Shown here one piece after another: positions 12,740 through 24,713 of a stretch of 64,000 nucleotides of DNA. The position numbers and the translations under genes are program-made. Where the stretch lies: contig CM054807.1 of NCBI GenBank assembly GCA_028984105.1, forward strand, positions 22,717,191-22,781,190. Direction: 5' to 3'. This DNA is from Lavandula angustifolia. Taxonomy: Eukaryota; Streptophyta; Magnoliopsida; Lamiales; Lamiaceae. The notes beneath the pieces are model-generated. The model saw nothing but the letters and a program-made list of their open reading frames with translations, searched no databases and was not told the DNA's origin. Numbering within the stretch: the stretch's first letter is position 1; each line of letters starts with the position of its first letter.

Positions 12740-14105
12740 TGTTGGGTGATGATTCAATCCTCAGCATGATCATACTTGTGGGAAATGACTCTATCTTCTA
12801 TACTGAATCACGCTCAGTAGCCTCGTGCTCTGAACTGTTGAGAAGATTTGAAGATCCCAAAACCCTATCTGATTGATGAACCATTCCTTTGTATTCGTAT
12901 TTCTCTGAGGTTTCAGACTCAGTAGACACTCTGCTCTGGTCAAAGGCGCTCAGTAGCTCATCAGCCTCAGCACCAGTGTAGAAAACTCAGTGAATACCTT
13001 GGACTCGGCGAGAGCAAGATATGCGAGAGAGTCGGTTGAACTTGGACTCGCAGAGTAGTTCCCTGGACTCGAGCCGATCATCGTAGACTTATCTCGGCCA
13101 GCCTATCTACTGAATACAAGGTCAGACTCAGCAACGGCAGATAGTCTTCAGGACTGTCGGAATCTTTTGAAAGACAATCAGCATTGTCATGTATGAGGAA
13201 GAGAATGCGCGCACCTAGAACACGAGAGAGCATTCAAACGAGCGAAATTAACGACTAAGTCTTCCGCAAGAATCAACCGATTTATCTCCGGCGAAAGACT
13301 ACATCCAGCTGAAAAGGAACCAAGCCGAACCGACATAAGCTTCTAGTATCCAAGCGGCCCGACACGAACCTATAGCTAAACCCTCGACTGTTCGTCGCTC
13401 TAGATAGCTGCATTCTCGTTCCTTATCCCTCTAACCCTAAGCTCACTTGCTATATCCATAGCTTAGACGAAGGAGTTCACATTTGAACCCAATCCTTATT
13501 GTATAAGGACTCCTTCACTGTTGGAGAAGTTTGTCAAACACTTTAAGTTTGATAGTGTTGTAAGCGAGACTTGGATCGTATAAAAACCAAGACGCGGCTT
13601 TGCCCGGTGTGCAAGCCGACCGAGACTAACCTCAGGATAATAAATAGCCTCCCGATCATTCGGGACAGTGGACGTAGGATTTGAGCGATATCCGAACCAC
13701 TTTAAAAATCTCGTGTCTCTTATCGCTTTCTTAATCGTTGCATTGATTTTACTATTCATACTGAACATCATATTTAAAATCAATCAACTGTCTCAGCATA
13801 CTGAACTTTTAAATCTACTGAACTGAGACTTAAAACGTTTTCTCACAAAAACTGATTTGGGCCTACACTATTCCGCGCACTGAACTCTTACTGTAGATAC
13901 CGAATTCTGACCTAGTCAGTTAGCAGATCTCGACCGAGTCGGTACTCTTAGCCTTTAACTCGATTCGGAACGCTTATGCAGTCTGTTCGCCGAGCCGTTT
14001 GATCCGACACCATCCCGAATAGGGATCGTTCGAGTTCGAAGTTGAGAAATCGAATCGGGTGTATTCACCCCCCCTCTACACCTGACCGTACACTTGGGAC
14101 CAACA
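12740..14105 (+). repeat. 5' LTR of element A, lacking its promoter segment
   Basis: 1,366 bp, from TGTTGGGTGATGATTC to TTGGGACCAACA. Relative to the 3' LTR it lacks a segment of about 260 bp at the position near 13200, between GAGGAAGA and GAATGCGCGC. The missing segment in the 3' LTR holds the TATA box at 25414. The short repeat GAAGAG at both edges suggests a deletion between microhomologies, in the genome or in the assembly. Confidence 0.9.
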
Positions 14106-14107
14106 AT

Positions 14108-14119
14108 TGGTATCAGAGC
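14108..14119 (+). promoter_or_regulatory. Primer binding site, initiator tRNA-Met type
   Basis: TGGTATCAGAGC, two bases after the 5' LTR, is complementary to the 3' end of plant initiator tRNA-Met. This is the usual copia minus-strand primer. Confidence 0.9.
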
Positions 14120-14223
14120 AGGAGTTTTTTGACTCTTGTTATCTTTGAGACTGGTCTATTCGAACGGATCCGAGGGAAAACGTTTTCACTGCATATCACT
14201 CTACATTCATATCATTATTCTTC

Positions 14224-16515
14224 ATGGCTGATATGTCAGGTATAAGGATGGTACCTATGTTCTCGGTGGAGAACTACGGAGTATGGCGAGTCAGAATGGA
14301 AGCACATCTGACATCCCTCCATGACAGTATGACTGAAGTGCTTGAAGATGGACCTATCGTTCCCATGATCGATAGTGTCGTAACTCAGGACCAAGCTCAA
14401 GGAGGAGGAATGGTGACTGGGAAGAAGATCCCCAAAGACAGAAGTCTCTTCACTCCTGAAGAGAAGAAGCTTCACAATCTAGATCGAGTCGCCAGGAATG
14501 CTATACTGACCACCCTTAGTGATTCTTATCTTGGCAGGGTTCAGGAATGCAAGACTGCAAAAGAACTCTGGGACGCTCTTGCGCTACTGAGTTGAGGGAC
14601 TCAGAAGATTAAAGGCAACAAATTAGCGCTGGAACTCCAAAAGTTGGAAAGCTTGTCTCTCATGCCCGGTGACATAATCGAAGATCTGAACGTCAGATTT
14701 ACCAATCTGATGAACTCTATCAATGGGCTGGGAAAGACATTCAACAACCGAGAGATGAATGCGAAGATTCGAGGGCACCGCTTGGGATGGACACCGGACA
14801 CCTTTTGCCACTCTATTGCGACATTCGACTTAGATGCTTGTGTCTCCCGACCATATCTTTTCGTAATTACGAGCGGAGAGGAGTTTGAGTTCGACGAGAC
14901 CTCAAAGAAAGCAGAGTGAAGGCGACACAAAAATCGACCATGCTTTCAAAGCATCGGTCAGCCAAACATCTCCGAAGCAACGAGCAAAACGACGAGTAAG
15001 ACTGAACCTTCACTCAATGATCTACAAGAAGGAAGTCTCGCTTAGAAGTATGCGCTGCTCGCTGTAAAGTATCAGAAGGAGAAGGAGCGACGCAGAAAAG
15101 TGACTAAAGCCTATCGGGAAACGAAAGGTAAGTCAAATTATATGTCGAAACACACTCCGACTCACAATCTTCCGAATGCGAAAGAAAGATGACTCGAGAA
15201 CCATCAAAGAATAGCGAAAGCAAAGAAGAAAGAGTCATCGCTTGTTACAACCGCAAGAAGTCGGGACATTATCGGTATGATTGTCCCGAGCTCGCAGTGC
15301 TTCGAACGCGCAAGCACGTAAGGAAAGGAGAGAGAAATTCGTCCAGAAAAGACAATCCTACATAGCTGGCGAAATCTCAGACGACTCAGAAGAGGTCGAC
15401 TCCTTTATGGATTCATTGGATGATGATGCAGCTTTCATAGCCTTAGAGCTTGAAGTCGAAGAATCGGCGAAAAGTGCATGATGGCGGGCGAAGAGGATGA
15501 GGTAAATTCTCATGAACCACTTAACTCCTCTCCACACCGCACACACGACACTATTTCGAGGTGCGAGATGAGAATTTGGACGTCGCGACCGCATACGAAG
15601 AACTGCTCGACGAACAAATTCGGATGAGTCTGCAGCTTCAGCAAGACTCTTCGGGGAGTTGGATACCCCGAAAGTAGAGAATCGGAGACTTTCTCGGGAG
15701 AGTCGGGTTGCTACGAGGCCGAAGGACTTGTGTTGAGACTCGGGGAGGAGATAAACTCTCCGATGGCCAAGTCTCGGCATCAAGAAGATCGGATTTCGGT
15801 TTTGACCAATGACTTGACTCGGAAAGATACCGAACCGAGTCTCGTTGAAGCAAGAAATGTCGGGACTTCGGACCGAGCACGACACACCGAAGAAGAGTGA
15901 TGATGTCCGGAGGAGCCCGATGACCGAGAGGTACATGGGTCCGAGAAGAAATTAGAAGCTATGCTAGCAAACAATAAGCCAAAGCACCGCAAGGAAGGAC
16001 TTGGATTCAGCCGGGGGAGCTTCCTCATCCGCCCCAAGTACACTCGGAAGTACGGCTTGCCGATAGGTTTGTTCAAGGGGAGACTATGAACGCAAATATA
16101 ATGAACCCCCTAGCAAAGAACAAACGAGAAGATGAAAGCACCTCATCCCACACATCAGCATTCCGACAAGAAGATCGGTGCCAAGAAACCCCGGTTCGGT
16201 CAAGGGGGAACCAAGCAAATCAAAATTGGCGGATCAGGTATGGACCTTCAAAGGCGACACATCCGGCTCGGTATGGGTCATACTATTATGAACCTATAGT
16301 CGGAAGAGGCTCCAAAGGTCGAAGAAAAAGAAAGCCACACAGAAGGCTAAGGTCGGCGATCCACCAACTCGGAAGATCGGGACTCCCGAACCTCGGAAGC
16401 CTCGAAGTCGGCGATGACCCAGTCCGGTGGTCGGATATGTTGACTCCGGTGGAAAGAAAATATCCGAAACCACCGGGGTTGTTAGACAGATTTGGGTTAC
16501 TAAAACTAACATCTA
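14224..16515 (+). pseudogene. gag of element A (frames disrupted)
   Basis: The start codon is at 14224 (MADMSGIRMVPMFSVENYG), 105 bp after the PBS; family C has the same start (MSDMSGIRMVPMF at 52837). The frame is open to a TGA at 14593. The homologous text continues to LELQKLESLSLMPGD, then the frame breaks repeatedly from about 14900. A zinc knuckle is at 15244-15290: CYNRKKSGHYRYDCPEL, with the second Cys read as Arg. The coiled-coil part (15600-15800) and the basic tail with KATHPARYGSYYYEP (about 16250-16290) are recognisable. Sirevirus Gag is known for such an extended coiled-coil region. Many of the breaks fall in CG-altered blocks and may be read errors. Confidence 0.75.
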
Positions 16516-16569
16516 AGGACCCAAAATCAAAAATAAAGGGTACCGAATATAATTACGTCTTGCGGGTGC

Positions 16570-17830
16570 GTAAAGACCCATGGTATGTGGACAACGGATG
16601 CTCAAGACACATGACATACCAAAGAAGTCTACTGAAGAATTATATCACTGAAGAAGGACCCAGAATTGAGTTTGGAGACAATGCAAAAGGCTATACCAGA
16701 GGATATGGAACACTCAGCATTGGAACTGCCAACGTTCCAAGAGTATCATATGTTGAAGGACTTCAGCATAATCTTCTCTCTCTTAGTCAATTTTGTGATA
16801 ACTCAAATAGAGTGATATTTGACGCTGGTTTCTGTGATGTTATTGATAAATCCATAGGGAAAACAGTGTTATCAGGTTTGCGCAGAAAGAACATATATGT
16901 GGCTGACTGGAACTCAGCTGAACCTGAAGCTTGCTTATTGGCGAAGAATGACAACCGCACGGGGGGTGGCTATGGCACAGAAGACTCAGCCATCTCAACT
17001 TTAAGACGCTCAACAAGCTTGCAAGAAACACTCTAGCAAGGGGACTGCCGAATGAAGTATTCAGCAAAGACACACATTGTGAAGCATGTCTGAAGGGAAA
17101 GCAAACAAGGAATCAAAATCCTCCAGTTCCATCGCCTGCCACGGATGGAATTCTTCAGCTACTACATATGGATTTGTTCGGTCCAGTCTCCCCAGTGACG
17201 ATCAGAGGCAGAAAATATGCATTAGTGGTCATAGATGACTACTCGCGCTACACATGGGTCATATTCATTGCCAACAAGTCGACGTCAAACAGAGTTACCA
17301 ACGCTTCGAAAAAGCTCGGTGTCGAGAAGAACACCAAGATCGGAAAAATACGTTCGGACGCAGGAACCGAGTTCCTTAATTCCATGGTAAAGGAGTTACG
17401 CAAGCGAAGGAATAGAGCATGAGACTTCACCGCACGCACACCTCGGCCAGAATGGAGTTGCTTCGAACGAAAGAACGAGAACTCTAAAAGAGGGCAAGGA
17501 CTCTACTCGCAGACTCGGGACTCCCAACCAAATTCCGGGGCGAAGCTACCGATACCGCATGTTATACTCGGAATAGATCTCTACCGACAAAGCAAGGATA
17601 AGCGGACACCATATGAACTATGGAACGGCGAGAAGCCCTCTCTATCTTATTTCCATATTTTTGGTTGTTCATGCTTTATCCACAATAATGGGAAAGATCG
17701 GCTAAAGACTTTTGATAGCAAGTCGGATCGGGGAGTATTCTTAGGATAATCTCGGGTCGACAAAACTTTCGAGTATTCAACCATCGGACTCTTTGCGTAG
17801 AGGAAAGCCCTCATGTTGTTTTTAACGAGT
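16570..17830 (+). pseudogene. Protease and integrase of element A
   Basis: Protease has the intact motif WYVDNGCSRHMT (catalytic Asp at 16590), then FGDNAKGYTRGYG and GLQHNLLSLSQFCDN, all in one open frame at 16086-17036. A frame change near 16955 precedes the pre-integrase zinc part (WLWHRRLSHLNF, then CEAC near 17080). The integrase core follows: MDLFGPVSPVTIRGRKYA (first Asp, about 17170) and IRSDAGTEFLNS (second Asp, about 17350). The PQQNG/ERKN Glu region near 17440-17480 is distorted by CG-altered text. The integrase C-terminus reads GVFLG near 17740. Confidence 0.75.
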
Positions 17831-18206
17831 TTGCTATCGAAGACAGGAGCAATAACTCAAATTCTCGAATACGAGGACATCGGTAAGCGCCTACGGGATC
17901 TAAGCTTAAAAGACAAATCCGAAAAGATCCGGCTATGTTGGGATGATGATTCGGACGAAGAAACCGAAGAGAAATCTATCGAATCTCAACCGGTGAGCAA
18001 GTAGGCGAGCGATTGATTCTCCCGAACGGAATCAATCCCGGGTAACTCGAGTCGATGAGGAAACCGTAGAGGTAATCGAGACCACTATCGAGAATAACAA
18101 CTCGGGGGGGAACATCTAGTAATGTTCTGAGCCGAATGAACACGGTGACTCGGTAGATCATACTCTTATCACTGAAATTCTTCAATCTCAGAATAGTACA
18201 ACTGAA

Positions 18207-19929
18207 ATGCCTAACTCACCTACTATCTGTGTTGAACAAATTTCAGATGAAGAGTTAAAACATCGTAGATCGTGGCTAGATGCTCACACTGCTGATCTTA
18301 TAATTGGAGATCCTTCAGCACATGTCAAGACAAGATCCAGATTCTGTCAAGGAGAAAGCGCATTATTTTCCTGCTTCTTGTCTACTGAAGAGCCTCAGAA
18401 TATTGAGGATGCACTTAAAGATGCTGACTGGATTATTGCTATGCAGGAAGAGCTGAATCAGTTCACGAGAAACGAAGTATGGGAGCTTGTAGACAGACCC
18501 CGGCATCAACATGTCATTGGAACCAAATGGGTCTTCAAAAACAAGCGAGATGAAAACAACGTTATAGTAAGGAACAAAGCAAGACTCGTGGCTAAAGGCT
18601 ACTGTCAAGCCGAAGGGATAGATTTCGATGAGACGTTCGCTCCAGTTGCAAGATTGGAGGCAATCGGACTATTCCTGGCCTACGCAACACATCAACGATT
18701 CGAGTTTATCAAATGGATGTGAAGTCTGCGTTCACGAACGGCGTCTTTGAAAAAAGAAGTCTATGTGGAACAACCGCCCGGCTTTCAGCGGGGACATCAA
18801 GTATATAGACTCGGGGAAGGCTCTATACGGGTTAAAACAAGCACCCGGGGCTTGGTACGATACCACGTCCGAGTTTTTCTTCTTGAGAAAGGTTTTCGTA
18901 AAGCGCAACGAGACCGCACTCTATTCAAGGATTCGACCGGAAGAAGACTTATTACTTGTGCAGATCTACGTGGATGACATTATATTTGGATCAAAGAATG
19001 TCATCATGTGTCGCAATTTGAAAAGATGATGAAGGATAAGTTCGAGATGTCGATGATGGGTGAAATGAACTACTTCCTTGGTTTTCAAGTCAAGCAATCT
19101 AAAAAGGGAACGTTCATCAACCAAGGCAAATACACTCGAGACCTCATCAAAAGATTCGGCCGCACATCCGGCAAATCAATCAAGATCCCGATGAACACGA
19201 ATATGAAGATAGATCTTGATAAAGAGGGAGTATCGGTAGACCAAACCGAATACCGTGCTATAATTGGTTATTTATTATATCTAACGACTACTCGTCCCGA
19301 CATAACTTATGATGTAGGTGTACGTGCTCGATTTCGGGCGAATCCCAAGCGAGTCATATGGACTCAAGCAAAGAAGATTCTCCGCTATCTACGAGGAACA
19401 CCGACATGGGTTTGTGGTATCCAGTGATGATAATATTGAACTAAGCTGGTTATTCGATGCCGACTATGCGAGGATGTAGAATAGACCGAAAATCAACTTC
19501 GGGGAACATGTCGGTTCCTTGGCGGCGCAAGTCGATCTCATGGTTTTCAAAGAAACAAAGCACTCGGTGGCCACGTCGACTCACCGAAGCCGAATACATG
19601 GCTGCTTGGAAGTTGTTGCGCCCGGATCCTTTGGGCGAGACAAAGCACGAGAGACTATGACGTTATTCGGAATGAAGTGCCGATTTTTACTGCGGCGATG
19701 CAGTGCTATTGCAATCACTCGGAACCCCGTACTTCACACGAGATGCAAGCACGTGGACATCAGACATCACTTCATTCGTGACCATGTCGAGAAAAAGGAT
19801 ATCAGGATGGAGAAGATCCATACTGACAAGCAATGGGCTGATATACTAACCAAGCCTCTAGCTGAATCTAGATTCAGAGAACTTTCAGTAGAGCTAGGTC
19901 TGTTGGACCCTACTGACCCCAGTCAGTGA
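18207..19929 (+). pseudogene. Reverse transcriptase and RNase H of element A
   Basis: An open block at 18207-18722 holds CFLSTEEPQNIEDAL, GTKWVFKNKRDENN and FDETFAPVARLEAIG. A frame change at 18722 precedes the MDVKSAF region. The catalytic YVDDIIFGSKN is intact at about 18967-19000. It continues with MNYFLGFQVKQSKKG and TTRPDITYDVGV to about 19420. The RNase H part is frame-broken at 19430-19660 and resumes with VDIRHHFIRDHVEKKD, WADILTKPLAES and ends LLDPTDPSQ at 19927-19929. All catalytic landmarks of the copia reverse transcriptase are visible, but the gene as read needs several frame changes. Confidence 0.8.
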
Positions 19930-20622
19930 GAGGTTTCAGGAGAGAGACATTTCAGTAAGGGGGAATGTTCACTCTCGATGCGATACATTCAGTACGTAGA
20001 GACAGAAACCATCTACACGAGGTATCAGCTGACTACTATGTTCAGCTGACAGGTTTGCGTATCTCTACTCAGTAGTAATTTAATACAATAGTACCTTGCA
20101 TTTATGGCAAAGATTCAGCATGACATTAATATCTTTTGGTTTGTCTTTATTATTAACGGCTCACATTTAATGCACGACATTCCATACATAAGCTTGCTGA
20201 ACTCTGCACGCATTTAATACATGTCTTTTCATAGTTACTACTTAGGCTATTTTACAACTGGCTTTGACTTAGGCGCCTTTTGTGATCATTGCCTATTTTT
20301 AACTTCTAATCTTCACCGTCCATATCATAAAGCAAGTTTATATTCAGCCTTCGATCGAAAACCGTTCACCTTCATAGTTGATATATATATTCGATCATAT
20401 CTTTGAAACCGCCATCAGCATACTTCATAACTTGCAAATTCCGAAAAATCCGAGATCTGCATTCGCAATCCTTACTTGCAACTTCACTCTCAATCTTATC
20501 TCGAATTTTATCTATTGGTATGCTTATATCTGTTAATGTATTTGTTATATGTTTCAGTATCGCATTGTACAACACTGTTCTATCCAAGAAAGCAGTGCGA
20601 TTCATTTCTTGTAACAGGTACA
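19930..20622 (+). promoter_or_regulatory. Conserved spacer between pol and ORF3
   Basis: About 690 bp of non-coding text between the pol stop and the third ORF. It contains GGTATCAGCTGACTACTATG followed by TTCAGCTGACAGG at 20021-20053. The same block, in the same place, occurs in family C on the minus strand near 46625-46675. The 3' end, TTCATTTCTTGTAACAG, lies five bases before the ORF3 ATG and resembles a 3' splice site. Confidence 0.5.
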
Positions 20623-23600
20623 ATGGCGGAAACCAATATCTCTATGATATCTCCAGTGGATATGCAGAACATTCTGGAGAAGGATCGCGTGTGGTTTGAA
20701 CCCACCATGGATTTCTATTCATGCGATCTGGAGTACATGGACGATATATTCTCAGCTCTGAGCGAGTCAGGGCTGGAGAAATTTCTGTCTAGGAGGCCTT
20801 CGTTCTTCCTCCCGAGATAGGTTGCAGAGCTGTACTTGAATTCAGACGCAGTGTCTGGAGACATAGTGGCGAGATTTGTTGCCCATTCTATCCAAAACGC
20901 CACTACGGAGCTGAAGTAGATGTCCCATCAAGATTGCTTTGAAGCGGAGTTTTGATCTGCCCTCCGAAGGGACCAAGATCGGGTGCAGAGACGACCGAGT
21001 TGATGAATATCTTACCGTCTTACGTGGAAAGCCCACTACTTTCGAGCGCTTTTCCGAAGAACAACATGTTGCCTCGGTTCGGGGCACTTGCTTATATAGT
21101 GACGCAGCCTACGACAAGCCAAGCGAGGGTCGTTTGACCGAGTGTCGAGGCCTAAGATTCGAGATGATGATGGCCATATACGACCGAGCCCGGATAAATT
21201 GGACGGAGTTCTTTCTCACGAGAATTCTTGGCTCGAGCCGCTAAGTTCGACAAGACATCGAACATGCCGAGCGCAAAGGGCAAATTCTTTGTATGGACTC
21301 AAACCGTCCATCATGATCGAAGATTTATGTGGATTCGAGCCTATCACCTATAGTGACAAGGAGTACTTCAATGTGAAGAAGGTCGGATTTCACAACAAGA
21401 CAAGCGGCGCTTCGCCAGATAGGGTCGGGACCCTCGGCAGTCTCTCCGCAATCAAAGTCTCGGCGAGCTACGCCCAACAAAGAAAAGAACCCCTCTCGCT
21501 AAAACTCCTAAGGCACCGGCAAAGAAACCGAAGAAAGCCGTTGAGGTGCTAGCTCCGAGGAGGGTCCGAAGTGCTCGCCGAACGGGCTCCCGAGAAGACT
21601 ACTCGGCCCATGCGGTTGGTTGATGAGTCCGAGTCTTCGAGAAGACTCGGTCCGATGGAGAAGATCGTTTCCACCGAAAGGGACCAAGGGGATGCTTACG
21701 AAGCTCGGAGCGCGAGATATTCGGCGCCTAGACAGCCCCCTTTCGTCCCCTCCACTCGGCTCGGTCCCTCCAACCGAAGAGCGAGACTTCACACATAGAC
21801 TTGGAGTCTCGAGGCGCATCGAAGGCGAATCAATCGGGATGGAAGCTTCAATGATCTTATCTCGAGCCTCCCGTGAGATCCTTCAACAGATTCCGAGCTT
21901 GCCGACCATTCGGATTTGCTCGTCCTAGCCAAGTCGGCAAGGCTCCATATGATCCTACGCTTTCGGGAGTGGCCTCGGCTTCAACGCCTTGTTCTACACT
22001 ACTCCCGTCGCCAGCCTACACTTGGAAGAACCGAGATTGCGTGAGGAAATAGGCTATTCGAGCCCGAGAACCTCAACACGCCGGAGAATCTAAGGGCAGC
22101 CATGCTTGTAATTATTGCCGATCGACGCCAAGCGGTGACTCGCCGCCCTCGAGATGGGTCGACCACGACGGTCGAGACCCACCCTGATGATTCGAGGCCC
22201 CGGAAAGCCCGATGAGGGACATCCACGGGACAAGGATACCCATACCGAAGCAGCACCACCTCTCGGTATCCTTGGTCCCGAGAAGTCCAAGGCGGTGCTT
22301 CGTCCTCGCAGAGCCCGCTCGGCTCTTGCTTTGCGATCGACTTTCGAAGCGGCGCCCGGCCGGGACCGCAAAGAGATCTCGATCGGTGGCAAAAGCCTTA
22401 ACGCCCAAGGGATCAAAAATCGAGATCTTGCGAAGGCTATCCATAGGACATGGAAGCGGATCGCTCAAGCCACGACTAAAGAACTTCGTGGCTGAAGTCT
22501 TACGTCTCTTCATCGGCCGCCCCCGATGTTTCCGCGCTTATTTCGAAGCGTTGGCTAACAGCAAGTCAAATTCGAAGCTCGGCTCAAGATCTTTCGGGAG
22601 AGCCAAGCCAAGTTACTTGATGAATTTTTGGCTTCTAAGCGCGGCTCATACCGACGCTATCACCGAACAACTCGAGGCCACCGAACAAAGACTTGAGAAT
22701 ATCCAACCGGCCTTGGAAGACAAGATCACCGAGAAGCCGAAAGACTTCAAGGAAGCGGTGACCTCTCTCACAAGCAAGATACAAGGAAGACCTTACCATG
22801 GAGAGGAACGAGTTGCATGAGGCTCGACTAAGCTCCACCATCGTCTTGATGAGCCGTCAACCTCCTACAAAAGTCCGAAGAAGTCGGTCCTAGTCCCTAC
22901 CCCGGTGCTCATTGATGATGCCAAAAAGGGGGAAAGTGAAGGAAAAAGGGAAGGAAAGAAGAGTACCGAGAAGGCGACTCCCACCAAAAGTCCAAAATCT
23001 AAGGGGGAAGCTATACTGAAGTCATCCCCGGACTCAAACTCGGTCTCGAAGGGTGAGGCCCTGGGGTGTTTCGGCTGCGAGCACAGACTGAAACCGGCCC
23101 AAGTGGCTCGGGACCCCGGCCAGACTACTCGGGCATCCCGGACTCCCAAAGACATTATTAAGGAGGTTGCTTGAGTACGCCCGAACAAGCGGTGGAGGAC
23201 TCGGAAGAAGAAGAGGCTCCTCTTCCACCACCAGTTCAAGAAGGCAAGGGCAAACGAAGCTTAAAATTCCAACCCCTCCAAAGAAAGCGATTAAGGTACA
23301 TATCTCTGGCGAGGAGGAAGCCCAAATAGGCTGCGGATGAGAGACCGGCGAGAAATTGCGAGAGGCCGAAGTAGCTAACAAGCCAAAGTCTAAGCTCGCC
23401 AAAGGAAAGACTAAAGCCCCATCCGAGAGGAGGAAAGAGAACCGCTAGATCGCCTCCAAGAAAGCTCATCATAACGAGATGAAGAGGACGAGAGAAAAAG
23501 AAAAGGAGCAACGAAGAAGAGTACCGAAAGGCAGGGGTACATCCAAATCTAGATCTAGTACCCTGGCCGAATCGGAACAAGCTCCTCGAAGCCTCAAGAG

Positions 23601-24278
23601 CAAGATGCGAAATTGAAGAAATCTTTGCTCGAGATGGATAGATATCTCTACGAGAGGAGAGGAAGCTAGACGGATAAAGGCCGCGGACGAGAGGATACAT
23701 TTGGCGGACCTTGAGGCACTCGGGAAGCGTCTTCGAACAAGAGGCCGGCCGAGAGTTCCTTCGAAAGCCGACATTCCTTATCGATACGAAGGGTCGGGAA
23801 GCCAAACGATCCGAAAACACATAGATGGCCGAGATCGGACGAATGGATGCCTATTCGGTTCAATCGAGAGATGGGAATCGGCCAAGATAGAGTTTATCAA
23901 GAGAAATTATTTACGGCGATTCGGCCTCGAAATGTCTAAGGCCGATGCCTATGTCGAGTGGATGACCATTACCGAACTCGATCTTTACCCATATATGCAC
24001 GAGCAAGATGGCGAAGGGGTAGTAGTCGGCGTTCTGAAGCAAGGATCATTCCTCCACCCGGAAGACAAGACGACTCAAGTACATCTCGGAATGATTGAAC
24101 AAGAAGTGAAGAATCTTTGCGTTGAACGAGAGGACTAGAACAAGATGATCCAGCAGACTTCGCCGAATACCTGAAGCTGAGGAAGAACACGTTCAGAATG
24201 TATGGAGTCCCACTGCCTGAAGATAAATCCCAAGGTTTCATGAATAGGATTCAGCAGTTTAAGGGTTCTCCCTCTTAG
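20623..24278 (+). pseudogene. Third (envelope-like) ORF of element A
   Basis: Starts MAETNISMISPVDMQNILEK at 20623 and is open for about 65 codons to a TAG at 20818. Homologous text then runs through breaks to the stop at 24276-24278, about 1,218 codons in all. In order: a conserved N-terminal domain (DRVWFEPTMDFYSCDLEY; SGDIVARF), a Ser/Glu-rich middle (21560-21850), a helical block, a coiled-coil part (22630-22840), a Lys-rich stretch (22915-23010 and 23440-23520) and the C-terminal signature with RWESAKIEFIKRNY (about 23868-23910). Family C carries the same N-terminus and signature. Its role is unknown; the position equals the envelope-like gene of Sireviruses. Most of it lies in CG-altered blocks. 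Confidence 0.65.
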
Positions 24279-24499
24279 TTCTCCCTTTAGCTTAGCAAGA
24301 TTTGTAATGTATTGAACTATTTATTATATATATACAAATCTTCTTTTGGCTCTGACAACTACTTGTTGTCTAAATAGCCGTGTTTGCTTTATGCTTTAAC
24401 ACTCAGAATCACTGAAGTGATTACTGACACACACACTTTGTTTATTTGTCAGTTTTTGCTCGGTTAGATCTTTGATAGACTAGACTTTCGGAGAGTTAT

Positions 24500-24713
24500 T
24501 ATTTCTCTTAGGGAGAAATTGTTGCATGGGGGAAATTATTGTAAAGGGGGAAATTGTTACGCCTGTCTCCCTCGATAGTCTAGCACTTAGCGGCACAACT
24601 CCACCGATCCTACTTGTAATATTTGTAAGGAGCTCGTTTTCGAGTAAGTTAGTGTTTAGCATAGTTGATAGGACATAGATGATAGGTTTTGGCATCATCA
24701 AATAGGGGGAAAT
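24500..24713 (+). promoter_or_regulatory. Polypurine tract cluster of element A
   Basis: Four purine runs of the same form stand here: AGGGAGAAATTG (about 24510), TGGGGGAAATTA (about 24527), AAGGGGGAAATTG (about 24543), and AGGGGGAAATTG directly before the 3' LTR at 24714. Multiple conserved tracts upstream of the 3' LTR are a described Sirevirus feature. Confidence 0.7.

Noticed and set aside
14108..14119. A tRNA gene near the PBS-like sequences
   Set aside because: Only the 12-base complement to tRNA-Met is present; no cloverleaf or internal promoter boxes. I found no tRNA or rRNA gene anywhere in the window.
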